Shown piece by piece: positions 51,699-60,901 of a stretch of 64,000 nucleotides of DNA. The notes under the pieces are model-generated. The model searched no databases, had not been told where the DNA came from, and saw only the letters and a list, made by a program, of their open reading frames with translations. Source of the stretch: Pseudomonas sp. GM41(2012) (GTDB taxonomy: Bacteria; Pseudomonadota; Gammaproteobacteria; Pseudomonadales; Pseudomonadaceae); assembly GCF_000282315.2 (NCBI RefSeq), contig NZ_AKJN02000006.1, positions 1,302,001 to 1,366,000 on the forward strand. Reading direction: 5' to 3'. The translations under genes were made by a program, and so were the position numbers. Each line of letters opens with the position of its first letter. The first letter of the stretch is position 1.

Positions 51699-52817
51699 AT
51701 GAACACCACACACCCGGAAATTATAATTGTCGGCGGATCCCTTGCCGGCCTCACGCTGGCGCTCGCGTGCGCGGCCAGGGGCGTGCCCGTTCGTGTCGTT
51801 GAGCGCTCCGTCGGGCGTGTACACGGTGGCGACAGCCTGAGCATCGATCTCGATGTGGTCGCGGCGACAGTTGGCCATGATCCGCGTGCTGCGCCCATTT
51901 TGCCCGTGGTCCGCGCCTATCGCGAACTGACGACCTGGCCGGCGCTTTACAGCTGGCTACGGGACCGGGCTGTCGCAACACCCCGCATCGTCCTCGAAGA
52001 AGGCAACGCCGTCACCTCGGTCACAGACCTTGGCGATCGGGCACAACTCTCCTTTGCCGACGGAACGCAGAGGGTTGCCGCTGCGGTGATCGGGGCGGAC
52101 GGATATCGCAGCATTGTTCGCCAGACAATCACGCCCGACGCACCGCTTGCCCGCTACGCCGGTTATCTGGTGTGGCGTGGACTGGTCGAGGAGCGAGCGC
52201 TGACGCGTCCCGTCCCCTGGCCATCGGACGGCGGCCTATGGATTGAGTTCGTGGGCGGATATCGTCTGGTTGCTGCGGTACTTCCAGGTCGCGACGGCTC
52301 GATGGAGCCAGGTCAGCGTCAAGTCACATTCGCATGGTTCGATGTACATCAGGAGGCATTGCTCCGTCGCACTGGTTGCCTGACTGTCGATGGCCACATC
52401 GTGGGCACACTCGGACGCGGGACGATCGATGAAGACGTGAGGTCTGGCTTGGTCGCCCAGGTCCCTCAGGTCTGGCCTGAGATGTGGGCGGAGGCAGTGA
52501 CTGTCGGCTTGCGCTCAGCGAATGTATTGAGCGGCGCTCCGATTGCCGAGTACAAGCCGCAGCGGTTGGCGCGTGGCGCACTGGCCATCATCGGGGATGC
52601 TGCCCACGTCGTTTCACCGATGACCGGGCGCGGTTTTTTGACTGGGGTGGAAGATGCGGCGGTGCTGGCCCGGATGCTCGCAGACCGAGGCGCAGACGAA
52701 CCCATTGCCGCCGTGCTGGCCCGTTATGAAGCAGCACGATTACCCTTCGTCCGCGGGTTGGTTACCCATTCAAACCGGATCAGCGCCGAATATCTTCGTT
52801 ATGCGGCAGTGAACTGA
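51699..52817 (+). CDS. FAD-dependent monooxygenase
   Basis: The 372-residue class-A flavin monooxygenase has an FAD-binding IIVGGSLAGLTLALA (9-23), the middle GADGYRSIVR (about 127-136) and the C-terminal GDAAHVVSPMTGRGFLTGVEDA (about 294-315). Such enzymes hydroxylate aromatic or enolic substrates using NAD(P)H. It follows the MFS gene by 46 bases in the same direction and may extend that operon. Substrate unknown. Confidence 0.87.
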   Translation: MNTTHPEIIIVGGSLAGLTLALACAARGVPVRVVERSVGRVHGGDSLSIDLDVVAATVGHDPRAAPILPVVRAYRELTTWPALYSWLRDRAVATPRIVLEEGNAVTSVTDLGDRAQLSFADGTQRVAAAVIGADGYRSIVRQTITPDAPLARYAGYLVWRGLVEERALTRPVPWPSDGGLWIEFVGGYRLVAAVLPGRDGSMEPGQRQVTFAWFDVHQEALLRRTGCLTVDGHIVGTLGRGTIDEDVRSGLVAQVPQVWPEMWAEAVTVGLRSANVLSGAPIAEYKPQRLARGALAIIGDAAHVVSPMTGRGFLTGVEDAAVLARMLADRGADEPIAAVLARYEAARLPFVRGLVTHSNRISAEYLRYAAVN

Positions 52818-52879
52818 TCTGAGAACTGTCGCGTTGCCCGAAGAGCCATGCGTTTCGAGCAACGTGACGGGATCGTGGT

Positions 52880-53485
52880 TTATTGGATGCCAGCACCCAA
52901 GGCCGGGAATACGTCGGTGAACAACAAGCCAATCAATTGCTGTCCATTAGGTGTGGACCAATCCTGCCCGATTTCTGCCATGAGCGTATTGGTGGCGGTG
53001 AGCACGACGCCGGCGTCGTGCATTCGTTGACGGGCGAATTCTTCGGAAAGATCGCTGGGCGAACCCGAAGCATCCAGCACGGCCTGCACGGCAAAGCCTT
53101 CGAGCGCAGCATCGATTGCCGGAAAGATAAGACAAACGTCGGTGGTCACACCGGCCATGATCAGATGCTTGCGCCCTGTGGCGAGCACTGCATCGTGGAA
53201 GTCGGCGTATTCCCAGGCGTTGACCACACCGGGACGCTTGATCCGTGCCGCGTGCGCTTCTGGGAGTATCGCGGCGATTTCCGGAAGAATCGGGCCCTGG
53301 GCTTGATCTTCCTGGCTGGACGTAATCACGACCGGCATGTTGAGGATCTTCGCCATCTTGGCCAGCGCAATCGACTGCTTGGCGGCAAACTCACGGTCGA
53401 TGTTTTTGATCAGTTGCATCGTGCCGACCTGATGGTCGATCAGCAACAACGCGGCGTTCTCTGCGGTGAATCGTACGGCAGCCAT
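52880..53485 (-). CDS. Isochorismatase-like cysteine hydrolase
   Basis: The 201-residue protein has the isochorismatase-fold triad D17 (LLIDHQ), K83 (ARIKRPG) and C118 (TTDVCL), consistent with an amide- or nitrile-type hydrolase rather than true isochorismatase. ATG 53485 has GAGGAT upstream. It is the third gene of a minus-strand operon (hydrolase, pirin, isochorismatase). Such trios are common in pseudomonads with unclear substrates. Confidence 0.85.
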   Translation of the reverse strand: MAAVRFTAENAALLLIDHQVGTMQLIKNIDREFAAKQSIALAKMAKILNMPVVITSSQEDQAQGPILPEIAAILPEAHAARIKRPGVVNAWEYADFHDAVLATGRKHLIMAGVTTDVCLIFPAIDAALEGFAVQAVLDASGSPSDLSEEFARQRMHDAGVVLTATNTLMAEIGQDWSTPNGQQLIGLLFTDVFPALGAGIQ

Positions 53486-53510
53486 AGTAGAAATCCTCGT
53501 TTCGTTGGGT

Positions 53511-54245
53511 TCAAACAAAGGGTAGCGGAGGTCCGCTGAACAGCACGACGTTGGCACTGCCCTGCGGGGCTCTTAACTTGACCTCGCGTGGAGCCTCTTG
53601 CGCCGGGAACACCGGAAGCTTGAGGTCCTCGCGATTGAAGCGCTGGGCCGCCACTTCCACCGTGCCTTCGATTGGCATGATGAACATGCAGTGGCCTGCG
53701 GCAATAGGCACACTCAGTTCGGCACCCTCCTCCAGAGAGATGTCGAGCATCGTTACCTCGGTCGGTGGACTCAGCGGGGAGCGCATCTCACGATAGCTCC
53801 CCAACGGCACCCGCACCTTGACACCTGGCTCCTGCATGACTGGCACATCCTGCGCTTCGAGTATCAGCGGGAACGGAGCGATGTCCCTGTTCGACGGAGC
53901 GAGAGCGACGAAGATCTGCAGTCCGTGAACCTTTTTGCCGGTTTCGACCGGTACCTCCTCGTGCACCACGCCACGGCCGGCGGTGGTCCAGTGCAGACCG
54001 CCCGGTTGAATCACATTCTGAGTGCCGATCGAGTCACGGTTGGCCATCCCTGTCTCGGAATCGGGAAGCAGGTAGGACACCGCCGAAATGCCGACATGCT
54101 GGTGTGGCGCAAAGGTCGGCGCATCCATCCAGTAGTGGTCGACCCCGATGAAGGGGGAGATCAACGCTGGTTCGGTGCGCAGACCGTAACCGTGGAAATG
54201 GCCGCCGAGGTTGGCGCGACTAAGCTGGGCGATAACAACAGACAT
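53511..54245 (-). CDS. Pirin family protein
   Basis: The 244-residue protein is a paralogue of the pirin at 48046: HFHGYGLRTEPALISPFIGV, the metal-site HQHVGISAVSYLLPDSETG and GLHWTTAGRGVVHEEVPVETG. One position of the HPHAGF motif is changed (PHQHVG). I chose ATG 54245 with AGAGG upstream; an in-frame start at 54281 overlaps the upstream hydrolase stop (ATGA) and is a real alternative. It is the middle gene of the hydrolase-pirin-isochorismatase operon. Confidence 0.85.
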   Translation of the reverse strand: MSVVIAQLSRANLGGHFHGYGLRTEPALISPFIGVDHYWMDAPTFAPHQHVGISAVSYLLPDSETGMANRDSIGTQNVIQPGGLHWTTAGRGVVHEEVPVETGKKVHGLQIFVALAPSNRDIAPFPLILEAQDVPVMQEPGVKVRVPLGSYREMRSPLSPPTEVTMLDISLEEGAELSVPIAAGHCMFIMPIEGTVEVAAQRFNREDLKLPVFPAQEAPREVKLRAPQGSANVVLFSGPPLPFV

Positions 54246-54277
54246 GACGGCAGCCTCTGGCACTAGGGGTATCGTTC

Positions 54278-55222
54278 TCATCGTGCATAGGGTGCGAAAA
54301 ACGCCTCAAACGCGGCCAGCAATGCCTCCGGGTGTTCTTCCGCCGGATAGTGACCGCAATCCGCAATGACCACGGATTCGACATTGGACGCGACCGTGCG
54401 CAACTCGACTTCGACGCTGTCGCCACAGGCAAGCGCACCCGAAAATGCCAACACCGGTAAGGTCAGGCGAGTTGCTTTGCGCGCTTGGTTCTGTGGGATC
54501 GACTGATCGATTGCACGGTAATAGTCAAAGCTGGCCCGCAGCGCTTGTGGATCGCGCTTGAGTTGTTCGATGTAGAAGTCGACCGCGTAACGGGGCACCG
54601 CCTCTGGCGAGCCTGCTTTGGTCGCGAACTGGTGACCGAAGTAGAGTTCTTCGCGACCACTGACCAGTTGCTCGTTGATGCCCAGCGCCCGATTGAAGTT
54701 GAAATGCCAGAGAAAATCACTGAGCCAGCGCTGCTCAGGCAGCAAAGGCGGAGAGTCCGATAAGCCTGGAATAAGCGCCTCGCCCAGCGCAATGCGCTCG
54801 ACTCGGGCGGGTTGATCGTGTGCCATGGCATAACCGGTCCACATGCCGATGTCATGGCCGGCCATGGCGAAAGACTCATGCCCCAAGGCGTCCATTAGCG
54901 CAAACATGTCTTGGGACAAGGTCCTTGAGTCATAACCCTCCTGCGCTTTTTCCGAGAGCCCGACACCCCGCGGATCGACAGCGATCACGGTGAACGTGCG
55001 AGCCAGCGGCAGCATCAGGTAACGCCACGCAAACCAGTTTTGCGGCCAGCCCCCAAGCAGTAGCAACGGCTTGCCCTGCCCGCCAATGACGGCATGCAGT
55101 TTCACGCCGTTGGCCGCGATCTCGTAGCTTTCGAAGACGTCAGTAAAACCGGTTGGCAGCTTGGGTACGTCGTGCACGGAGCCGAAGCCGCTCAGCGTTT
55201 TGAAGTGTTCCTTTTGCTGCAT
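54278..55222 (-). CDS. Alpha/beta hydrolase (epoxide hydrolase/dehalogenase type)
   Basis: The 314-residue protein has the oxyanion-hole GGWPQ (57-61), the nucleophile GHDIG with D124 (122-126), and the general-base His near 291 (ADCGHYPAEEHP). The Asp nucleophile fits epoxide hydrolases and haloalkane or fluoroacetate dehalogenases rather than serine esterases. It is the first gene of its operon, about 55 bases from a repeat shared with the SDR promoter region at 57379-57430. Confidence 0.85.
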   Translation of the reverse strand: MQQKEHFKTLSGFGSVHDVPKLPTGFTDVFESYEIAANGVKLHAVIGGQGKPLLLLGGWPQNWFAWRYLMLPLARTFTVIAVDPRGVGLSEKAQEGYDSRTLSQDMFALMDALGHESFAMAGHDIGMWTGYAMAHDQPARVERIALGEALIPGLSDSPPLLPEQRWLSDFLWHFNFNRALGINEQLVSGREELYFGHQFATKAGSPEAVPRYAVDFYIEQLKRDPQALRASFDYYRAIDQSIPQNQARKATRLTLPVLAFSGALACGDSVEVELRTVASNVESVVIADCGHYPAEEHPEALLAAFEAFFAPYAR

Positions 55223-55277
55223 CCCAAAGCCCGCCTGATTGATCTAATCACCAGACCATAAATGAGGCACCAGAGAC

Positions 55278-55329
55278 TGACTAGACAGGAAAATCACCAA
55301 GGACTGTAGTGCTGATGCACCAATCACGG
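55278..55329. promoter_or_regulatory. Promoter-region repeat upstream of hydrolase operon
   Basis: This 52-base segment matches 57379-57430 at 42 positions without gaps, including AAATCACCAAGGACTGT. It contains a perfect dyad GTGC-TGAT-GCAC (55309-55320). It lies upstream of the hydrolase-pirin-isochorismatase operon and may be a shared regulator site. Confidence 0.6.
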
Positions 55330-55383
55330 CGCAAGGGCCACGACTGGCGCCCCTGCTTCGCAGATGTGGCCAATAGACCAGGC

Positions 55384-56331
55384 TTAAAAACGCACGACCG
55401 CCTGGAGCCAGAGTCGCTCGCCGCGGGCCCGGTTTTCGACAAGCGTTTCATGCTGCCACTTCATCAGTACGCCAAATTCGGGGGTTTGATATTTCACAAC
55501 AGGGCCATATGCAACGACTTGACCTCGATTGCCGTCCTCCCACACCGACTCACCGTGACGCTCATCATCGCTCACCTGCTTGTACAAATACCCACTGACC
55601 CCAACCTGCCAATTTTTATTCAAGCTGTAGCCAAGATGATAGTCAGCATTAATCTCGCGCCCCGACCGGTAATCAGTCGCACGATTCTTGTCGTTTATCA
55701 TGTAGAGAATCTTGGCGCTTAGCTCCACCTCGTCTATCGGGTTCGCCGTGAAGGAGTACCACGGCGAGTAGGACCACACGTTGGTTCCCACATTGAACAG
55801 CCGATCCTTGTCATACGAAGCGGTGGGTGCATAAAAATCCACACCCAGCATCTGATGGAAACGTGGAGAACTCCAACCCAGAAACAGTGGAGTAAACGCC
55901 AGATCGGCGAAGCCTTCATCCTTGCCACTGTTGCGGACACGCCCTTGGGGCGTTTCTGTATAAAAACTCACCTGCCCCTTTATATAGGGCAAGGCTGCAC
56001 GACTGGCCAGTGTTGCGCCCCATAAGGTGTAGTCGGAATAAACGTAGTCCAGGCATACCGCGAGTGACTGGTAACTGAGGTTGAAGTCCTCAATCCCGGC
56101 CATGCTGCGCCCATAGGCCCCCTTTAGTTCAGTCGACTCGTAAGCAGAACTGTAAAAAAAGGTGGTTAACCCTGGTGGTGGCATTCGCCCAGCCAATACG
56201 GTGTCAAGACCGAGTGGGTAAGCGGTTCCGTTATTTTCAGTAGCGTGAGTTTGGGCACACGTCAGCAGCATGGCCGCCGTGCAGAGCAAGGGAGAACGTT
56301 TGCTGAGCCGCAAAGTTTTTACGCGCAACAT
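55384..56331 (-). CDS. Outer membrane channel, SphA/MetA-pathway phenol-degradation type
   Basis: The 315-residue protein has a signal peptide (about 1-30, ending THA) and alternating beta-strand stretches ending in an aromatic residue (LWLQAVVRF), typical of the small outer membrane channels linked to aromatic or lipid substrate uptake (PF13557). ATG 56331 is chosen; an upstream ATG 45 bases away gives an unlikely leader. It lies between the hydrolase operon and an SDR. Probable role: uptake of a hydrophobic substrate for these enzymes. Confidence 0.75.
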   Translation of the reverse strand: MLRVKTLRLSKRSPLLCTAAMLLTCAQTHATENNGTAYPLGLDTVLAGRMPPPGLTTFFYSSAYESTELKGAYGRSMAGIEDFNLSYQSLAVCLDYVYSDYTLWGATLASRAALPYIKGQVSFYTETPQGRVRNSGKDEGFADLAFTPLFLGWSSPRFHQMLGVDFYAPTASYDKDRLFNVGTNVWSYSPWYSFTANPIDEVELSAKILYMINDKNRATDYRSGREINADYHLGYSLNKNWQVGVSGYLYKQVSDDERHGESVWEDGNRGQVVAYGPVVKYQTPEFGVLMKWQHETLVENRARGERLWLQAVVRF

Positions 56332-56503
56332 AAGGATGATCTCGTATGGATTATTATTTTGATTACGAAGATTCATGCGAACAAACAGAACAAACAGAAC
56401 AACAGGGCCTGCCTCTAAGGGGTATTTATTATTTGCAAGGCAATAGAGCCCCTCCTTGTTTCAGGCAGACCAGTTGAATAATCAAACTTAATGTCAGGTA
56501 GAG

Positions 56504-57268
56504 TTACCAGGCAGTGGTACCACCATCGACCCGAATATCAGTACCCGTAATGAAAGAGCTTTCATCAGAGGCCAGGAATAAAGCAGTGGCCGCAACTTCT
56601 TCGGGCTTACCCAAACGCCCCAGCATCACTTTGCCCACCATAGTTTCAGCCCACTCGGGATCCTGCAGCAACGGGATTGTTTGCTTGGACTCAATCAACC
56701 CAGGGGAAATGCTGTTGGCGCGCAAGCCATGGACCCGGCCTTCCAGCGCCAGTTGGCGAGTCATGGAAAGCACGGCCCCTTTGGCCGCGCTGTGCGCGAT
56801 TCCGGGGAGCATGCGGTAGGTCGACCATGCCGAAACCGACGCTGTGTTAATGATGGAAGCACCCGGGGACTTGATTAACTCCGGCCAGGCTGCACGCACG
56901 AGATGGAAAACCAGATTCAGTTCCTGATCGATTGTTCGATGCCAGTCCTCGTTTGATATCTGATCAATCCAACCAAAATAGGCCATCGCCGCATTATTGA
57001 ATAACACATCGACGCGCCCGTATTCCGAAACCGCCAATTCAACTAACCGGGTGCAGTTGGCAGGGTCCGTCAAGTCACAATTGTTTAATGAAACCATCTC
57101 CCCACCCATGGACTTCACGGCATCAACCGTCTCCTGAGCCGCCTCATGATAGATGTCACACCCCACTACTTTGGCACCTTGCTGTGCGAACATTAACGCA
57201 GCCGCTCGCCCCATTGACCCGCCAGTGCCTGTAATAATGCAAACTTTACCCCGCAGACGATGACTCAT
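56504..57268 (-). CDS. SDR-family oxidoreductase
   Basis: The 254-residue protein has the Rossmann TGTGGSMG (14-20), NNAA (91-94) and S144. At the active site, the usual YxxxK reads H159-SAA-K163, with His in the Tyr position. The C-terminal GTDIRVDGGTTAW is normal. ATG 57268 has GGAG six bases upstream. Some SDR subfamilies carry AHxxxKG here, so it may still act as a dehydrogenase, but mechanism is uncertain. A repeat shared with the hydrolase operon lies upstream. Confidence 0.85.
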   Translation of the reverse strand: MSHRLRGKVCIITGTGGSMGRAAALMFAQQGAKVVGCDIYHEAAQETVDAVKSMGGEMVSLNNCDLTDPANCTRLVELAVSEYGRVDVLFNNAAMAYFGWIDQISNEDWHRTIDQELNLVFHLVRAAWPELIKSPGASIINTASVSAWSTYRMLPGIAHSAAKGAVLSMTRQLALEGRVHGLRANSISPGLIESKQTIPLLQDPEWAETMVGKVMLGRLGKPEEVAATALFLASDESSFITGTDIRVDGGTTAW

Positions 57269-57378
57269 AAGCACTCCGTTATTCTTGCTTGTTTTTATAA
57301 GAACAGATCTTGCAATAACACACCCGATCAGTCGCGGTGGTTAATGAGTTGCCGAACTGTAGGTAGACCACTACTTAT

Positions 57379-57430
57379 TGACTAGGCACGGAAATCACCA
57401 AGGACTGTTGCTCTCAAGCAACAATCGCGG
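57379..57430. promoter_or_regulatory. Promoter-region repeat upstream of SDR gene
   Basis: This segment matches 55278-55329 at 42 of 52 positions. It carries its own perfect dyad GTTGCT-CTCA-AGCAAC (57407-57422), in almost the same place as the dyad in the other copy although the bases differ, suggesting a conserved symmetric site. It lies 111 bases upstream of the SDR start. The remainder of 57269-57521 has no gene. Confidence 0.6.
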
Positions 57431-57521
57431 TGAGGGGGTCTAAAGGGAGAAGACAGGCGGGGTTGAAAAAATCAAGTTGCGGTTATATTCGGGTTCTTAC
57501 CACTCCGGTTTGTCGGGCACG

Positions 57522-58418
57522 TCACCCATTGAATACCGACATGATCAATCGCCTTAGCCAGACACTTCTAGGCGCTTCGTGAAAGCGTGCATGCCAGTAC
57601 TGCTTGAGGTCGTAGCGTGGAATGTCCACGGGAGGCTCGACCATTCGCACGTTCAGATTATGCGTGTACATGTTGGCAACGGTCCGGGGCAACACCACGA
57701 TCAAATCAGAGCGTTCGATGATCGATGGCACACTCATGTAGTGAGACGTCTGCAGCACGATGTTGCGGTGGATACCTGCTTTGGTCAGGTGGGCTTCGAA
57801 CATTTCCTGGCGTCGGCTGCCATCACGTACCTGCAGATGCTCCAGCCTGATGAAGTCCTCCAGGGACAGTTGCTCCCCCGCCAGCGGGTGATCGAGACGG
57901 ATCAGACAGACCAGGTCATGAGAGAACAACCGCTGCTGATAGATGTTGGGGGTTGTGAGGTCGGGAAAATAGCCAAGCACCGCATCGACCCGGCCTTCAT
58001 GCAGGTTCTCCACAAGCTCATCAGGTGCCAGACTGACAGTTCGAATGCGAGTATTCGGTGCCGCGCTGCGCAGGCTCTGGAATAGCGCAGGTAGAAAGAC
58101 CACTTCACCCACTTCGCTCAGGCAAAAGACGAACTCCTGGTCGCTAGTAGCAGGGTCGAAGGTCGGGCCGCTGAGGATGTCCCGGTCGATTATTTCGATC
58201 ACTTCGCGGGTGCGCTCAATGATGCCTTGCGCCCGTGGCGTCGCCTCCATCACGTTACCCGAGCGAATGAACAGTGGATCTCCCAGTGAGTGACGCAGGC
58301 GGGCCAGTGCAGCACTGGTTGCGGGTTGGCTCATGCCTAGCCGCTTCGCTGCCGCGGTGACATTGCCGGTTTCATAAACGGCTAGCAGGACGCGGAGCAA
58401 GTTGAGGTCGGTGCGCAT
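57522..58418 (-). CDS. LysR-family transcriptional regulator
   Basis: The 298-residue protein has a helix-turn-helix at about 8-60 (LLAVYETGNVTAAAKRLGMS, SQPATSAALARLRHSLGDPLF) of the NodD/NahR/PcaQ-like type, and an effector domain with FCLSEVGEVVFLP near 97. It is divergent from the aromatic-acid-type MFS at 58522, with a 103-base gap, and is the likely regulator of that transporter. Confidence 0.87.
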   Translation of the reverse strand: MRTDLNLLRVLLAVYETGNVTAAAKRLGMSQPATSAALARLRHSLGDPLFIRSGNVMEATPRAQGIIERTREVIEIIDRDILSGPTFDPATSDQEFVFCLSEVGEVVFLPALFQSLRSAAPNTRIRTVSLAPDELVENLHEGRVDAVLGYFPDLTTPNIYQQRLFSHDLVCLIRLDHPLAGEQLSLEDFIRLEHLQVRDGSRRQEMFEAHLTKAGIHRNIVLQTSHYMSVPSIIERSDLIVVLPRTVANMYTHNLNVRMVEPPVDIPRYDLKQYWHARFHEAPRSVWLRRLIMSVFNG

Positions 58419-58521
58419 AGGTATAACAAAACCAGATAGTTTGAATAATTAGAATTGGCTTCCTTTATTTAAAGCGCTTGGCGACGATCACGTCCAGATA
58501 AAAAAAATAAAAGGTAGCCGC

Positions 58522-59883
58522 ATGAACCCTGACAACGCCCGAATTGGCGAGATCATCGACAGCGCGAAGATCTCGCCGTACCAGATCGTTATCCTTGCCC
58601 TGTGCTTCCTCATCGTCCTGGTGGATGGTTTCGATACCGCAGCCATTGGTTACATTGCCCCGTCGCTGCGCGAAGAATGGGGTCTGTTGCCTGCCCAGTT
58701 GTCACCGGTTTTCGGGACTGGATTATTCGGCCTGATGGTCGGTAGCCTGATCCTGGGCCCGATCGCCGATGCCATCGGGCGCAAAAGCGTTTTACTGATT
58801 TCAGTGCTGGTGTTTGGTCTCGCCACACTGGCCAGCGCCTATACCCAATCGATCGAGTCGCTGACGTTTCTGCGTTTCATCACCGGCATCGGCCTGGGTG
58901 GTGCGATGCCGGCGTGCATTGCCTTGAGCGCCGAATACTCCCCCGCCCGCCGGCGCATGATCATGGTGACCTTGAGTTGGAGTGGCTTCACCGCTGGCCT
59001 GGCCTTGGGCGGCATGCTCGCCGCGCACATGATTCCTGCACTCGGCTGGCGTTCTGTGCTGGTACTGGGTGGCGTCATGCCGCTGGCGCTACTGCCACTG
59101 TTGGCTTGGTTAATGCCCGAGTCAGTTCGGTTCATGGTGTCCTCGGGCAAGCACGCCGACGCCTTGCGCCGGGTGGTCGAACGCATCACCCGAAAAAGCT
59201 GGAGCGGTGTAACGATCCTCGATGACGAACGCCCGGCCCACGTCAGGTCGCCGATCTCTCATTTGTTCATCGACGGTCGGTTGGTCCGCACACTGCTGCT
59301 GTGGGTGACCTTCTTCTGCTCGCTCTTTGTGTTTTATCTGCTGACCAGTTGGCTGCCTACCCTGCTCAAAGAGGCCGGCTACGATATCGCTTACGCTTCG
59401 CGTATTGGCGCCATGGTGCCGCTGGGCGGTACCGTCGGCGCCATTCTCATGGCCCTGCTGATGGATCGCGTCGGTCCCTACCCTGTGCTGACCCTCTCGT
59501 ACTCGGTGACGGCTGTGGTCATTGCTGTCACGGGCTATCTGATGGGTGATCCCTATCAGCTGGCCGCCATGGTATTTCTCATCGGATTCGGTGTAGCCGG
59601 TGCTCAAAACGGACTCAACCTGGTGTCAGCCACCTTGTACCCCACCGCCGCCCGGGTGACCGGGGTGAGTTGGGCAATGGCCGTTGGCCGCTGCGGTTCA
59701 ATTGTCGGCTCGATGCTGGGCGCCTGGTTTATTTCCACCGCGGGCACATCACAGGTCTTCTTCCATTGGTTGGCGCTTCCTGTGCTGATCGGCGCGACAG
59801 CAATAGGTGGCCTTTATTGGCTCAGCACTCGCCGGACTCAGCCAGTCAAGCGTGCTCAAGGTGCTCACGCAGAAACTCAATGA
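58522..59883 (+). CDS. MFS aromatic acid:H+ symporter (AAHS family)
   Basis: The 453-residue, 12-helix protein has the AAHS signature VDGFDTAAIGYIAPSL (about 34-49, DGxDT), motif A GPIADAIGRKS (about 80-90) and LRFITGIGLGGAMPACIALSAEY (about 113-135). This family (PcaK, BenK) imports protocatechuate, benzoate or related acids. It is divergent from a LysR gene and ends inside the converging LysR at 59846 (38 bases). No ring-cleavage genes are adjacent, so the substrate is unknown. Confidence 0.85.
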   Translation: MNPDNARIGEIIDSAKISPYQIVILALCFLIVLVDGFDTAAIGYIAPSLREEWGLLPAQLSPVFGTGLFGLMVGSLILGPIADAIGRKSVLLISVLVFGLATLASAYTQSIESLTFLRFITGIGLGGAMPACIALSAEYSPARRRMIMVTLSWSGFTAGLALGGMLAAHMIPALGWRSVLVLGGVMPLALLPLLAWLMPESVRFMVSSGKHADALRRVVERITRKSWSGVTILDDERPAHVRSPISHLFIDGRLVRTLLLWVTFFCSLFVFYLLTSWLPTLLKEAGYDIAYASRIGAMVPLGGTVGAILMALLMDRVGPYPVLTLSYSVTAVVIAVTGYLMGDPYQLAAMVFLIGFGVAGAQNGLNLVSATLYPTAARVTGVSWAMAVGRCGSIVGSMLGAWFISTAGTSQVFFHWLALPVLIGATAIGGLYWLSTRRTQPVKRAQGAHAETQ

Positions 59884-60721
59884 AACGTTGAGTTTTTGCG
59901 GGCAAAAGGCGGGTTTCAGTGAGGGCATACACCGGGATCGGATTGGCTTGCCATTGGGGCAGTACCGGTTGCAGCAAGCCAGTGCGCAGATCGTCCGCGG
60001 CAATGCCTTCAGGCAGCAGCGCTATCCCCAGATCCAGTGTCGCCAATCGCCGAAGCATCCCGACGCTATTGAGTTGAAACCGTCCACCCACCTCGATTTC
60101 CACCACTTTGCCTGCGTGGGAGAGCTGCCACTTGCCAGCCTTTCGCAGTCGCAGGCATTCGTGGTTTATCAGCTCAGACGGATTGCGGGGCGCTCCATTG
60201 AGTTCCAGATAACGAGGCGAGGCGTACAAACGACGAGAGAGGCTCGCCAGCTTGCGTGCAATCAAATTCGAATCTGCCGGTTCGCCCATGCGAATAACCA
60301 CATCGACGGGTTCGCTGACCAGGTCGACCTGGCGCGGCGTGAGGTCGAATTCAAAGCTGATGCCGGGGTACCGTCGGGCGAACTCGGCGATGAGGGGCGC
60401 CAGGTAAATGTTGGCGAAATCCACCGGCAATGACGCGCGCAAAAGGCCGCTTGGATGCGCGAGCATTTCACCCAGCTGCTCGTGCGCCAGCCGCGCCTCG
60501 TCAACGATTCGCTTGCAGCGGTCAAAGTACAACTGCCCTGCTTCGGTCAATTCGATCTTGCGCGTGGTGCGATTTAACAGCCGCAAGCCAATGGCCTTTT
60601 CAAGCCCGCTGATGCGTCGTGACAAGGTCGAATTGGGCATCGCCATCGCTTCTGCTGCCCTGCGAAAGCTGTGGGCTTTGACGACCTCGACGAACAGCGC
60701 CATGTCGTTCAGAAGTTCCAT
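59846..60721 (-). CDS. LysR-family transcriptional regulator
   Basis: The 291-residue protein has a helix-turn-helix at about 5-60 (LFVEVVKAHSFRRAAEAMAM, PNSTLSRRISGLEKAIGLRLL) and an effector domain ending PAKTQRFIEFLREHL. Its upstream region (60726-60803) is nearly the same as the region before the Old Yellow Enzyme operon 14 kb away. It may therefore control that operon in trans, or have moved from beside it. It converges on the AAHS gene. Confidence 0.87.
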   Translation of the reverse strand: MELLNDMALFVEVVKAHSFRRAAEAMAMPNSTLSRRISGLEKAIGLRLLNRTTRKIELTEAGQLYFDRCKRIVDEARLAHEQLGEMLAHPSGLLRASLPVDFANIYLAPLIAEFARRYPGISFEFDLTPRQVDLVSEPVDVVIRMGEPADSNLIARKLASLSRRLYASPRYLELNGAPRNPSELINHECLRLRKAGKWQLSHAGKVVEIEVGGRFQLNSVGMLRRLATLDLGIALLPEGIAADDLRTGLLQPVLPQWQANPIPVYALTETRLLPAKTQRFIEFLREHLEHA

Positions 60722-60725
60722 GTTG

Positions 60726-60803
60726 ATTGCTCCATCAGTGGATCAGTCATTTCAATTGTAGCCAGTTTATCCCGCATCCACTTTGATCAATGATAGCCAC
60801 GTC
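60726..60803. promoter_or_regulatory. Promoter-region repeat, copy B (upstream of LysR)
   Basis: This segment matches 46867-46944 at 67 of 78 positions. It begins five bases upstream of the LysR ATG at 60721 and includes ATTGCTCCATCAGTGGATCA and the palindrome ATCAATGAT. Together the copies look like one divergent LysR/target intergenic region found in two places. Confidence 0.7.
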
Positions 60804-60901
60804 AGCCTTCGAAGCCATTCCACACGCCTCGAACCCAATCAGTACAGCGCCAGGTTCCGTTGACGATTGTTCAACAGTGCCCCGCAGGAGAGCGTCACTG
60901 C

